Shown here one piece after another: positions 49,527 to 59,029 of a stretch of 64,000 nt of DNA; positions within the stretch are counted from its first letter, which is position 1; the number at the start of each line of letters is the position of its first letter. Both the position numbers and the translations under genes were made by a program. The notes beneath the pieces are model-generated. The model did not search any database. It had not been told where the DNA came from and worked only from the letters and a program-made list of their open reading frames with translations. This DNA comes from Bacillota bacterium (GTDB lineage Bacteria; Bacillota; Clostridia; Christensenellales; SZUA-584), in contig JAEXTV010000014.1 in the NCBI GenBank assembly GCA_023406895.1, positions 62,001 through 126,000 on the forward strand. Reading direction: 5' to 3'.

Positions 49527-51983
49527 TTAATAGATGTCTGACATCGTGTTGATCGTGGAACCGTCCAATGCGTTGATGGCCATCACCATAAACGGTTCCG
49601 GGGGACGATAATCTTTGCCTGAGTTGATTGATGTCATATAACTTTCAGAGATGCTGCCATTTTCATCGGTGACTGTTTGCTTGACGTATCCATAAAACAC
49701 ATAAGCCGGCACGTATAATCCAGACAGTACTTCCGCATCCTTTTCTTTGAGGCGGACAAGGTTTAACTGCACGCTGTTTATGTTGACGTCGATGGTTGTA
49801 TCAATTCCATACTCGGTCCGATAGATTTCCACATAGTTGCCGTACGTTTGCGTGACAGCGGATTGAAATCTATCGACAGCGGTATCAAAGTCGATCAGAG
49901 CCGTGTCGTCGCTTAAGATTTCCGTGACAGTACAGGGTGAATCCCAATGGATATCAAGTATCCCTTTATCCGACACGAGTAAATCGATGGACTCATATCC
50001 CCATGGCTCATCGTCATCTTGACTGGACGCGCTCCCGGACATATGGCAGCCCACAGGCACTCCGTTGACGGTGCGTGTATAAATCAGCCTATATGTATAT
50101 GGCGATGCGAGAGCCGCGCTTCCTTCAACATAATAAGCAGCGAAAAGCATCACGTCATTGATCCCTGCAGCTTTAAAAAAACCATCCCCTTTTTCCACGG
50201 CAGCTTTGTAGGAAAACGCCATATTTTTTTGTACGGCAGGGGGCATTTCAAAGTCTTTGCTGACTGGAATCATCGCGTCGGTTGAAAAGGCCGATGTCTT
50301 GGTATACCTAAGGGTCGCCTGGGGATTCTCCTCATTTTCATAATAATTAAGATAAAGGTGCGCACCGTCGAGGCCCACGCTCAATTCACACAACGCTTTG
50401 TTGACAGATGTCTCGATGACGTTTCCATCGGCACCCTTGCTGACAGCCGGAATTGTGATGTTCTGCCTTTGAAGCGTTCCATTCGAAACCCGGGGCTGCT
50501 GCTTTTCTTCAGGCGCGGTTGTGTATTCCTTTTCCAGTTCGCTGATTTGCTCATTGTATGAGGCAATTTGGTCTTCACTTAAGAGGCTGCTGTTTCTGGA
50601 TCCTAATGAAAGAATCTTTTCAATGCTGGAAATCTGATCGTCAATTTCGGATTTGGTGGGCTGATTGCTGAGCAAATAGGGTTTTTCGCCGGGAAACAGA
50701 TAGTTAAATATGCCGGTTGCCATTTCCTGAGATAATTCCATAGGCTGGACTCTCGCCACAGGCATTTTATCCGCCTGAGGTTTGACGATTGTTGCATCCA
50801 CGTTGATGTTCAGCTTTTCGGACTGACTCTGATACGTGTAACGCCCGTCGGGCAATGTGAGGCTTCTCAGCGTGTGAGAGTTGTCAAAAACACCCGGTAT
50901 AGCTTTGCTTTGAGCTTCAGACTTTGAAGGCGCGGGCAGACACGCTGTTGTGAAGCAGCAAAATGTCAGCAGCAAAGCCATCACTGCGGAAACCAATTTG
51001 ACACGAGGCTTGCTTTTCTGCTCCATAAAAACGCCTTTGATGCGCCGCATGGCCGTTTTCTTGTTTCGCACCATGCCAAGGGACAGCTGTATGTGCCGGG
51101 TCTGCGCGCTTAAGTCGAGTATCAGCACCGCATAATCGTGCCGGGCGGAGGGGGACATGCGTTTGACCACGGCACTGTCGCAGAACACCTCCATATCTTT
51201 GCGCATCTCATAGCACGCCATCCACACAAACGGATTGAACCAGTAAACGCAATTGAGCAGTGTTAAGCCAAGGTTGACAGCATGATCGCCGTGTTTAAAA
51301 TGCATGCACTCATGCCGCAGGCAGTTTCTAATCCCTTCGTCGTCCAATAAAGCAAGGGTGTCCATACGAATGAGCAGGGTGCGGGGGAAAAGCAGCGCGG
51401 GCGAGCCGTAATCGTATTGGCACACAAGCTTAAGTTTTGCTTTGATGCCAAGTTCCGTCTTCACGTCTTCAAGAAGCCGCAGCAAATGGGCCGACGCAGG
51501 CGCTGCAAGACGCTTCACTCTGCGCATGAGCAGGCAGGCGATGACTGATATGTAAATGAAGCAGACCAGTGCGCCGCCGAGCCAAACGGCCAGAACGATC
51601 TGCGTTGCCGAAAGCCGGACGGGATGAGAAGCCGGGGCTGTGTTTTGCGTAGCCTGTGCCGCGGCTGACGCAGGCTCAGCAGGGTCGTTGCCTGAAGTCT
51701 GGCTTGTTGAGATATCAGAGGACGTTTGTGATGCAAAGCTGTAATCAATATTGGCAATGCGATCGGTTTGGGCGGCAGGTATCGTCTGTGCGGAATAGGT
51801 GAATAGGTGAACCGGGGCTTCCAGCGTCACGGGAACGATGAGCCGCAATAAAAACAGCCCCCAAATCACGTAATGCAGAAACGGCAACATTTTGGTTTTG
51901 AAAGCTTTCTTGAGAATCATGATGCCAATAAACAGGACACCGGAGTAAACACCGATTTCAAGAAGTGAATAAAGTAAAGTCAT
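49527..51983 (-). CDS. BlaR1-like M56 metalloprotease sensor, copy 2
   Basis: An 818-residue paralogue of copy 1. The M56 unit is well conserved: WGLFLLRLIVPVTLEAPVHL, LRHECMHFKHGDHAV (His224, Glu225, His228), YEMRKDMEVFCDSAVVKRMS, RRIKGVFMEQKSKPRVKLVS and FCCFTTACLP with Cys348 in the same lipobox-like position after the last helix. The sensor part (about 350-818) has diverged strongly from copy 1 and contains a coiled segment (IDDQISSIEKILSL, YNEQISELEKEY). No STxK motif. GGAGG precedes the ATG and the BlaI-like stop is 2 nt upstream. Confidence 0.88.
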   Translation of the reverse strand: MTLLYSLLEIGVYSGVLFIGIMILKKAFKTKMLPFLHYVIWGLFLLRLIVPVTLEAPVHLFTYSAQTIPAAQTDRIANIDYSFASQTSSDISTSQTSGNDPAEPASAAAQATQNTAPASHPVRLSATQIVLAVWLGGALVCFIYISVIACLLMRRVKRLAAPASAHLLRLLEDVKTELGIKAKLKLVCQYDYGSPALLFPRTLLIRMDTLALLDDEGIRNCLRHECMHFKHGDHAVNLGLTLLNCVYWFNPFVWMACYEMRKDMEVFCDSAVVKRMSPSARHDYAVLILDLSAQTRHIQLSLGMVRNKKTAMRRIKGVFMEQKSKPRVKLVSAVMALLLTFCCFTTACLPAPSKSEAQSKAIPGVFDNSHTLRSLTLPDGRYTYQSQSEKLNINVDATIVKPQADKMPVARVQPMELSQEMATGIFNYLFPGEKPYLLSNQPTKSEIDDQISSIEKILSLGSRNSSLLSEDQIASYNEQISELEKEYTTAPEEKQQPRVSNGTLQRQNITIPAVSKGADGNVIETSVNKALCELSVGLDGAHLYLNYYENEENPQATLRYTKTSAFSTDAMIPVSKDFEMPPAVQKNMAFSYKAAVEKGDGFFKAAGINDVMLFAAYYVEGSAALASPYTYRLIYTRTVNGVPVGCHMSGSASSQDDDEPWGYESIDLLVSDKGILDIHWDSPCTVTEILSDDTALIDFDTAVDRFQSAVTQTYGNYVEIYRTEYGIDTTIDVNINSVQLNLVRLKEKDAEVLSGLYVPAYVFYGYVKQTVTDENGSISESYMTSINSGKDYRPPEPFMVMAINALDGSTINTMSDIY

Positions 51984-51985
51984 AT

Positions 51986-52366
51986 CTATTCCTCCTTGCT
52001 TGGATCGCCGTCGAGCGTGTCGATCAGCTTATGCAGCTCTTCCTTTTCCGCTTTACTCAGGCCGCTGTGCTGTATCATGCTGGCCAGCAACAGGTGCTTG
52101 CTGCGGTCTGTCATTTTCGAGAGGATAAACCGGCTTTCGTTGTCTATGCAGTCTTCCCGCTGTAATACCGGGGAATAGCAGCGGTTGCCGCTGATCGTAT
52201 CAAACCTGATATATCCCTTGTCTGTCATGCGCTTTAGGTATGTTAAATAGCTTGAGCTGTTCCAGTCTACCATGCTTTTCATTCTGTCCATGATCTGAGA
52301 GAGAAACAGCGGAGATTGATTCCAAAGCGTCTCCATGATGATCCATTCCTGTTTTGTGAGAGTCAT
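51986..52366 (-). CDS. BlaI/MecI family repressor, copy 2
   Basis: A 126-residue winged-helix repressor, MTLTKQEWIIMETLWNQSPL, SYLTYLKRMTDKGYIRFDTI, with the same C-terminal dimer region as copy 1. The ATG at 52366 is six bases from AAGGAGG; the ATG at 52372 abuts that signal and is unlikely. It is cotranscribed with the second BlaR1-like gene and should act on the palindrome at 52401-52418. Confidence 0.92.
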   Translation of the reverse strand: MTLTKQEWIIMETLWNQSPLFLSQIMDRMKSMVDWNSSSYLTYLKRMTDKGYIRFDTISGNRCYSPVLQREDCIDNESRFILSKMTDRSKHLLLASMIQHSGLSKAEKEELHKLIDTLDGDPSKEE

Positions 52367-52400
52367 ATTCATCCTCCTTAAACATAATCGACCAACACCA

Positions 52401-52437
52401 CATCTACAACTGTAGATGATTAAATGACCTTTGTCAA
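52401..52437 (-). promoter_or_regulatory. Operator and promoter of BlaI/BlaR1-like pair 2
   Basis: Perfect 18-bp palindrome CATCTACAACTGTAGATG (52401-52418), with the TACA/TGTA core known from bla and mec operators. Minus-strand TTGACA (52437-52432), 17 nt, TACAGT (52414-52409): the -10 sits inside the operator, as in pair 1. Confidence 0.85.
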
Positions 52438-52588
52438 TATAAATAATGATAAGAGAAGAAAAATTTACAAATTCGATGAGTCATCAAAAAAAGACGGAGT
52501 CATCATATGTCGCTCTGTCTGTAAATAAAAAATTCGGAAATAATCCGCCTATCAGGTTGACGATAATTTCACTTATGTCAGTCTGATG

Positions 52589-52684
52589 GAGCGTAAGCGA
52601 CTGACTGCGAAGCGGAACGCATCCCATGGTAAACGCTTTTAAACATGGGATACCATTCTATTACGTAATCAATCGCTTACGCTC
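52589..52684. other. Nested inverted repeat, 96 bp
   Basis: GAGCGTAAGCGA (52589-52600) and TCGCTTACGCTC (52673-52684) are a perfect 12-bp inverted repeat; inside, ATCCCATG (52621-52628) and CATGGGAT (52644-52651) form a second perfect stem. No T-run and no reading frame of interest. It lies in the 52440-52911 gap behind purL. Confidence 0.6.
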
Positions 52685-52735
52685 AAGCGGAATCATCATG
52701 CACTATGGTATCACAATGAACGAAAAGATAGGTTG

Positions 52736-52810
52736 CGGTCATTCTGAACGAGTGTAGCGAAGTGAAGAATCTGTCTCAACAGATCCTTCTTCGCTTCGCT
52801 GCTCACAACG
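52736..52810. repeat. Palindromic repeat with AGCGAAG arms
   Basis: AGCGAAGTGAAGAATCTGT faces ACAGATCCTTCTTCGCTTCG across a 5-nt spacer, an imperfect hairpin of about 20 bp. Short palindromes with AGCGAAG cores are common intergenic repeats in many bacteria; the CCCTGAGCGTGAGCGAAGGG block at 1.9 and 2.3 kb is of the same kind. Confidence 0.6.
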
Positions 52811-52911
52811 TTGTGGACTGGATGATGAGTTACCTTACATATCAATGATAATTGAAACTTTGACCGCTGTTTGAAGAGACGGCGATATCCGTCTCTATGT
52901 GCAAAGTTGGG

Positions 52912-55900
52912 TTATAAAAAATACGTCACGCCGCTCTCAAATATCCGCTGATCTTTCTCTCCCGGGATGTTTTTGAGCGTGTGCTTTGTATAGCGCTCGC
53001 TGTGCGCCATTTTGCCGAAAACCCGCCCGTCTGGGGAGAGCAGTCCTTCCACCGCGAGCAGTGAACCGTTCGGGTTGCCGCTGCCCATCGTGGGTTTGCC
53101 CGCTTCGTCCACATACTGCGTGGCCACCTGTCCCGCTTCAAACAGCGCCGCCGCTTCATCCATCCGTGCGGCAAAACGGCCTTCGCCGTGCGACACCGCC
53201 ACCGTGTGGATATCGCCGGGCTTACAGTGCATAAGCCACGGCGACGCGTTGGACGTGATACGCGTACGCACCGCCTGCGACACATGGCGGCCGATCGCAT
53301 TGAACGTGAGCGTCGGGCTGTCGTCCGTCATGTCACGAATCTCGCCGTAAGGCACAAGCCCGAGCTTGATGAGCGCCTGAAACCCGTTGCAAATACCGAG
53401 TATCAATCCGTCGCGGCTCAGCAGCTCCTGCACCGCGTCTTTCACGCGCGGTTCGCGGAACAGTGCCGCGATAAACTTGCCCGAACCGTCCGGCTCGTCA
53501 CCGCCCGAAAAGCCGCCCGGAAACATGAGAATCTGGCTCTCGCCGATGCGCCGGACAATTTCGCCGATGCTGTATTCAATATCGGCGGCGGAAAGATTGC
53601 GGATCACGAATGGTTCCGCGATGCCGCCCGCGCGGGTAAACGCGTTAGCCGAATCGATTTCGCAGTTGGTACCCGGGAACGCGGGGATAAACACGCGCGG
53701 TTGTCCGCATGGCCCGGTGTAAATGTGGATAGATTTCGCGTCAAAAAGCTCATCCGGCGCTTCGCCGGGTGTTTGCGCATGCACGGGGAACACGCCCGCG
53801 AGCGTATTTTCGTATTTTTCTATCAGATCATCGATCGTAACGGCTTCGCCGCCAACCTCGATGCTTGTTCCGCCCGTTTGGCCGATGCACTCAAAATCGA
53901 GCCCGTCACCTTCAAGAATAATATCCCCGTAGGCTTTGCCGCTCAGCTCGTTGAGGTCACAACCGCTCAATCGCGCGCCGATGCCGTTGCCGAACGCCAT
54001 TTTGGCGACGGCCGCGAGGATACCGCCTCGTTCCACGGCGCAGGCCGCGGTGATTTTTCCGCCGACAATGCCGCTCTGAACCTTCGCGTACACCTCTTTG
54101 ATGCTCTCAAAACCGGGCATGCCGTCTGCGCCGCGCCGAATGCGCGCGCGGTAGATGCCGCTGCCCGCCTTTTTGAACTCGGGGGAGATCACATGCGCGG
54201 CGTTCTGTGTGCAGAGCGCGAACGACACAAGCGTGGGCGGCACGTGGATGCTTTCAAAAGTACCCGACATCGAATCCTTTCCGCCGATCGCGGGTGTACC
54301 GAGATTTCGCTGCGCCCACCACGCGCCGAGCAGCGCCGCAAGCGGCTTGCCCCAGCTTGTTTCCGTGCGCATGCGCTCGAAATATTCCTGAAACGTGAGC
54401 CACGCGCGTGAGGAGTCGCCGCCCGTCGCCGTCAGTTTGGCGAGCGAGAGCACCACCGAATACACCGCGCCGAGCAGCGGATTTTTCTCCATCAGATACG
54501 GGTCGAAGCCGTACGAGAACAGCGTCGCCGTATCGCAGTCGCCGTCCGCCGCAATTTTAGCGGCCATTGCCTGCATCGGCGTGATGCGATTTGCGCCGCC
54601 GAGCGGCATGACCACCGACGATGCGCCGATGGTTGAATCGAACATCTCGATGAGCCCCTTTTTGGAGCAGATATTGAGATCATTCATCATCGCGTCAAGC
54701 CGCTTTGAGAGTGACCCGGTAAACGGCTCGTCAAACAGGCCGTTCAGTAGCAAATCAGCCACACGGGCGCTGGCCGTGGCCGTGGCACCGTTCGTGTCCA
54801 AAAACGCGCGGGATATCGAGACGATCGGTTTTCCGCGCCAGTGGAGCTCCATGCGTCCCGCGTCGGTCACCTCGGCCACCTTCGCGGCGTGCAGGTTCTC
54901 CTGCGCGGCAAGAGCGAGCACCTCATCGAGGTCCTTCGGATCGATGACGACGGCCATACGCTCCTGACTTTCGGAGATCGCAAGCTCGGTGCCCGAGAGC
55001 CCTTCGTATTTTTTGCGCACGAGATCGAGATTCACGCGCACGCTGTCGGATAATTCGCCGATGGCCACGCACACGCCGCCTGCGCCGAAATCGTTGCAGC
55101 GCTTGATGCGGCGCGAGAAGGCACTGTTGCGGAAAAGCCGCTGCAGCTTGCGCTCGGTTAAGGGATTGCCCTTTTGCACCTCCGCACCGCAGACGTCAAT
55201 CGACTGCTTGTCGTGCGCCTTGGACGAGCCCGTCGCGCCGCCGCAGCCATCGCGGCCCGTCGCGCCGCCGAGCAGCAGGATATAGTCTCCCGGCTGGGGC
55301 GTCATACGCACCACGTTGTCGGCAGGCGCGCTGCCCACCACCGCACCAATCTCCATGCGCTTGGCTTTGTAGCCGTCGTGGTAAATTTCGTCCACAAGCC
55401 CCGTGGCAAGGCCGATCTGGTTGCCGTAAGACGAATAGCCCTCGGCGGCTCCGCGGCTGATTTTGCGCTGGGGCAGCTTGCCGGGCAGCGTATCCTCAAT
55501 ACGCTCTCGCGGGTCGCCGCTGCCTGTCACGCGCATGGCGTGATACACGTACGAGCGGCCAGAGAGCGGATCGCGAATCGCGCCGCCAAGGCATGTGGCC
55601 GCGCCGCCGAACGGTTCGATCTCGGTGGGGTGGTTGTGCGTTTCGTTTTTGAACATAATCAGGTAATCGCGCGGCTGCCCGTCCACCATCACGGTCTCGC
55701 GTATCGAGCACGCGTTGATCTCGTCGGATTCGTCGAAACCGGCCATGAGCCCCAGCTTTTTTGCTTCCTTGGCATACAAGGTCGCGAGGTCCATCAGGCA
55801 GATGTCTTTTTTGCGGTCACCGTAGACGACTTTTCGCGCTCTTAAATATTCATTGTATATGTCTTCGGCTTGTGACGCGGTGCCGTCGAACGTGACGTTA

Positions 55901-56607
55901 TCAAGCCTTGTGAGAAACGTGGTATGGCGGCAGTGATCCGACCAGTACGTGTCGATCACGCGTAGCTCCGCGAGCGTGGGGTCGCGATGCTCTTCATTGC
56001 TAAAATAGTTCTGCACGAACATTAAATCGTCAAAGCTCATCGCGAGCGCGTAATCGCCGAGCAGATTTTTAAGAGCGCCTTCCCCGAATGTGCAAAAACC
56101 GTGCAAAACGGGGACATCGGGCGGCTCGGGCAGCGTTTCGGCGAGCGTGTCGGGCAGCACGAAAGACGCTTCGCGCGACTCAACGGGGTTGATCACATAT
56201 TTTTTGATATCATCGGCATCGGCGGGGGAGACGCCCGAAAGCACATAGACCGTCGCGCATTTCACCGTGGGACGCTCACACCGCACCGCGAGCTCGCAGC
56301 ACTGTGCCGCGCTGTCCGCGCGCTGGTCGTACTGTCCGGGCAGATATTCCACCGCGAATACCTCGTCGTCGTCGGCGCGATCGAAATCACCGTAAAAAAC
56401 AATATCGACGGGTGGTTCTGCAAATACCGTGCCGAGTGCGGCTTCAAAGCTACTCTCATCCATCCCCTCGATATCGTACCGTATCAATAGACGCACACGC
56501 TTAAGCGTCGTTTTGCCGAGCGTACTCTTAAAATCGGACAGCGCTTTTTTAGCCGCGATATTGAAACCGTCCCTCTTCTCCACATAAATCCGTCTGACCT
56601 GTGACAT
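52912..56607 (-). CDS. purL: Phosphoribosylformylglycinamidine synthase, single-chain
   Basis: Converts FGAR to FGAM in purine synthesis with ATP and glutamine. The 1231-residue protein is the large fused form: N-terminal PurS-like part, two AIRS-type halves (YWSDHCRHTTFLTRLDNVTF near 220-240, FKNETHNHPTEIEPFGGAAT, NDFGAGGVCVAIGELSDSV, PAIGGKDSMSGTFESI), and a C-terminal glutaminase (about 970-1231) with LILGICNGFQALIKLG carrying the nucleophile Cys. The split PurL/PurQ/PurS form is usual in Bacillus, but fused PurL also occurs in Clostridia. AAGGAG lies a rather long 12 nt before the ATG. Confidence 0.97.
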   Translation of the reverse strand: MSQVRRIYVEKRDGFNIAAKKALSDFKSTLGKTTLKRVRLLIRYDIEGMDESSFEAALGTVFAEPPVDIVFYGDFDRADDDEVFAVEYLPGQYDQRADSAAQCCELAVRCERPTVKCATVYVLSGVSPADADDIKKYVINPVESREASFVLPDTLAETLPEPPDVPVLHGFCTFGEGALKNLLGDYALAMSFDDLMFVQNYFSNEEHRDPTLAELRVIDTYWSDHCRHTTFLTRLDNVTFDGTASQAEDIYNEYLRARKVVYGDRKKDICLMDLATLYAKEAKKLGLMAGFDESDEINACSIRETVMVDGQPRDYLIMFKNETHNHPTEIEPFGGAATCLGGAIRDPLSGRSYVYHAMRVTGSGDPRERIEDTLPGKLPQRKISRGAAEGYSSYGNQIGLATGLVDEIYHDGYKAKRMEIGAVVGSAPADNVVRMTPQPGDYILLLGGATGRDGCGGATGSSKAHDKQSIDVCGAEVQKGNPLTERKLQRLFRNSAFSRRIKRCNDFGAGGVCVAIGELSDSVRVNLDLVRKKYEGLSGTELAISESQERMAVVIDPKDLDEVLALAAQENLHAAKVAEVTDAGRMELHWRGKPIVSISRAFLDTNGATATASARVADLLLNGLFDEPFTGSLSKRLDAMMNDLNICSKKGLIEMFDSTIGASSVVMPLGGANRITPMQAMAAKIAADGDCDTATLFSYGFDPYLMEKNPLLGAVYSVVLSLAKLTATGGDSSRAWLTFQEYFERMRTETSWGKPLAALLGAWWAQRNLGTPAIGGKDSMSGTFESIHVPPTLVSFALCTQNAAHVISPEFKKAGSGIYRARIRRGADGMPGFESIKEVYAKVQSGIVGGKITAACAVERGGILAAVAKMAFGNGIGARLSGCDLNELSGKAYGDIILEGDGLDFECIGQTGGTSIEVGGEAVTIDDLIEKYENTLAGVFPVHAQTPGEAPDELFDAKSIHIYTGPCGQPRVFIPAFPGTNCEIDSANAFTRAGGIAEPFVIRNLSAADIEYSIGEIVRRIGESQILMFPGGFSGGDEPDGSGKFIAALFREPRVKDAVQELLSRDGLILGICNGFQALIKLGLVPYGEIRDMTDDSPTLTFNAIGRHVSQAVRTRITSNASPWLMHCKPGDIHTVAVSHGEGRFAARMDEAAALFEAGQVATQYVDEAGKPTMGSGNPNGSLLAVEGLLSPDGRVFGKMAHSERYTKHTLKNIPGEKDQRIFESGVTYFL

Positions 56608-56833
56608 AATCCGTACAATCTCCTTCGTGTAAGGCCAAAGCCCCGGTTAAAAACTGATATATTTAAAGTATAATTGAAATTTTGTTCGGATGCAAGAACA
56701 GGACAATCGGCAAATAACAAAAAAGATGAGCAGTTTGTGAATTATGCAAATCTCTCTTTTAAAAGATGAGGATTTAGACTATAATATATATTATATAGTA
56801 GAGTTTTAAATCATACAGGCCGGAGGAAAGAGC

Positions 56834-57079
56834 ATGCTGCATATCGGCAAAGACGCCATGGTGCCGCTTAAGGACATCATATTGATACTCGATTATAAAG
56901 AAGCCATGACCAACGATGATACCCATAATTTTTTGAAAAAGCTCAAAGACAGCGCTCACCAGATATTCTTAGAGGAGTACAACATCAAATCTGTCATTGT
57001 GGCGCGGTTTCTCGAGAAGTATTTTATTTATTATTCTCCCATTTCTTCCGCCACACTCTACAAACGTTCGAGATTATAA
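56834..57079 (+). CDS. remB: Extracellular matrix regulator RemB-like (DUF370)
   Basis: An 81-residue protein matching YaaB/RemB: MLHIGKDAMVPLKDIILILD at the start and YYSPISSATLYKRS at the end, the diagnostic DUF370 block. In B. subtilis yaaB (remB) also sits directly before gyrB; the related RemA controls biofilm matrix and osmoprotection genes. GGAGG precedes the ATG, and a TATAAT at 56780-56785 may be its -10. The stop is 26 nt before the gyrB ATG. It is close in sense and place to the conserved origin block recF-remB-gyrB-gyrA, without recF. Confidence 0.92.
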   Translation: MLHIGKDAMVPLKDIILILDYKEAMTNDDTHNFLKKLKDSAHQIFLEEYNIKSVIVARFLEKYFIYYSPISSATLYKRSRL

Positions 57080-57105
57080 CACTTATATAAATTAAGGAGA
57101 CAGTC

Positions 57106-59016
57106 ATGCCAAGCAACCAAAATGAACAGCAATATGACGCCTCGCAGATTCAGGTTCTCGAAGGCCTGGAACCCGTGCGCAAAAGGCCCGGTATGTATAT
57201 CGGGTCCACCGACGAACGTGGTCTGCACCATCTTGTTTACGAAGTGGTAGACAACTCGGTGGATGAGGCGATGGCCGGATATTGCGATAAAATTCAAGTG
57301 ACGATTAAACAGGACGGGAGTGCGCTGATTGTGGACAACGGCCGCGGCATCCCCGTGGATGTGCACCCCAAGGTGGGTAAGTCCTCGCTCGAGGTGGCGC
57401 TCACGATGCTGCACGCGGGCGGCAAGTTCGGCGACGGCGGCTACAAGGTGTCGGGCGGTTTGCACGGCGTCGGCGTATCCGTTGTGAACGCGCTTTCCAA
57501 AAAGCTCGTGGCACAGGTACGGCGTGACGGCAAGATTTACGAGATGTCGTTTTTGCGCGGCGAACCGCAGGGCGATATCTGTGTGGTCGGCGATGCGGAT
57601 GACACGGGCACATCGATACAGTTCTGGCCTGATGACGAAATATTCGAGACAATCGATTTCGCGTTTGATACGCTGCGCGCGCGCATGCGCGAGCTTGCCT
57701 TTTTGAACGGCGGTGTGCGTATACTGATGACTGACGAGAGAAAAGACCAGCATTATGATTACTGCTTTGAGGGCGGCATCAGTTCGTTTGTCAAATTTTT
57801 AAACAAGAATAAGCCGACGCTGCATGAATCACCGATTTACCTCTGCACCGAGAAGGACACCACCGTGGTGGAAATCGCAATGCAGTATAACGATTCGTAC
57901 AACGAAAATCTATTCACCTACGCGAACAACATACCGACGCATGAGGGCGGCACGCATCTGATGGGCTTTAAATCGGGGCTTACGCGTGTGATGAACGACT
58001 ATGCGCGGCGTTTCGGTATGATCAAGGAGAAGGATGAAAACCTTGCGGGAGAAGACATCCGCGAGGGGCTCACCGCGGTGATCAGCGTGAAAATATGCGA
58101 GCCGCAGTTTGAAGGGCAGACAAAAACCAAACTCGGAAACAGCGAGGTACGCCCGCTTGTGGACAGCGCGCTGGCGGACGGATTAAAAACGTTTCTTGAG
58201 GAAAACCCCGCTGTGGCAAAGGAAATATTAAACAAGTGCCTGATTGCGCGGCACGCGCGTGAAGCGGCGCGCAAGGCGCGCGAGCTGACCCGCCGTAAAT
58301 CCGCGCTCGAAAGCGCTGCTCTGCCCGGTAAGCTTGCGGACTGCAGCGAGCGCGACGCCTCCAAGTGCGAGATATTCCTCGTGGAGGGCGACAGCGCGGG
58401 CGGCAGCGCCAAGCAGGGCCGCGACCGGCGGTTTCAGGCAATACTGCCGCTGCGCGGCAAGATACTGAACGTGGAAAAAACGCGGCAGGACAAGGCGCTT
58501 GCAAACGCAGAGATCCGCACGATGGCCACCGCTTTCGGCGCGGGCATCGGGGAGGAATTCGATGTGAGCAAGTTGCGGTACAACCGCATCATCTGCATGA
58601 CGGATGCCGACGTGGACGGCAGCCATATCCGTATATTGATGCTCACTTTTTTCTACCGCTATATGCGCGAGCTGATTGACGGCGGGCATGTTTACATTGC
58701 GCAGCCGCCGCTTTACAAGGTGGTTAAAAACAAGGTGGAAAAATACATTTACAGCGATGAGGGGCTGGAAAAATATTTAACAGAGATCGGCCGCGAAGGC
58801 ATCGCCATTCAGCGCTACAAAGGCCTCGGCGAAATGAACCCCGAGCAGCTCTGGGAAACCACGATGGATCCCGATCACCGTACGCTGCTTCAGGTCTCGA
58901 TTGAGAATGCGATTGAGGCGGAAGAAATATTCACGATACTGATGGGTGATGCGGTGGAGCCAAGGCGTGAATTCATAGAACAGAACGCCAAGCTCGTGAT
59001 GAATTTGGACATTTAA
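57106..59016 (+). CDS. gyrB: DNA gyrase subunit B
   Basis: ATPase subunit of gyrase, which adds negative supercoils. A 636-residue protein: GHKL ATPase domain (VLEGLEPVRKRPGMYIGSTD, VVDNSVDEAMAGYCDKIQVT, GLHGVGVSVVNALSKKL), transducer, then the TOPRIM domain with FLVEGDSAGGSAKQGRDR (Glu427) and CMTDADVDGSHIRILML, and the C-terminal QRYKGLGEMNPEQLWETTMD. AAGGAG precedes the ATG. It is 26 nt after remB and 13 nt before gyrA. Confidence 0.99.
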   Translation: MPSNQNEQQYDASQIQVLEGLEPVRKRPGMYIGSTDERGLHHLVYEVVDNSVDEAMAGYCDKIQVTIKQDGSALIVDNGRGIPVDVHPKVGKSSLEVALTMLHAGGKFGDGGYKVSGGLHGVGVSVVNALSKKLVAQVRRDGKIYEMSFLRGEPQGDICVVGDADDTGTSIQFWPDDEIFETIDFAFDTLRARMRELAFLNGGVRILMTDERKDQHYDYCFEGGISSFVKFLNKNKPTLHESPIYLCTEKDTTVVEIAMQYNDSYNENLFTYANNIPTHEGGTHLMGFKSGLTRVMNDYARRFGMIKEKDENLAGEDIREGLTAVISVKICEPQFEGQTKTKLGNSEVRPLVDSALADGLKTFLEENPAVAKEILNKCLIARHAREAARKARELTRRKSALESAALPGKLADCSERDASKCEIFLVEGDSAGGSAKQGRDRRFQAILPLRGKILNVEKTRQDKALANAEIRTMATAFGAGIGEEFDVSKLRYNRIICMTDADVDGSHIRILMLTFFYRYMRELIDGGHVYIAQPPLYKVVKNKVEKYIYSDEGLEKYLTEIGREGIAIQRYKGLGEMNPEQLWETTMDPDHRTLLQVSIENAIEAEEIFTILMGDAVEPRREFIEQNAKLVMNLDI

Positions 59017-59029
59017 GGGGTGGACAAAA

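Noticed and set aside
53188..54411. 407-codon open frame on the plus strand inside purL
   Set aside because: Antisense shadow of a conserved gene in GC-rich DNA; Arg/His-rich without domains.
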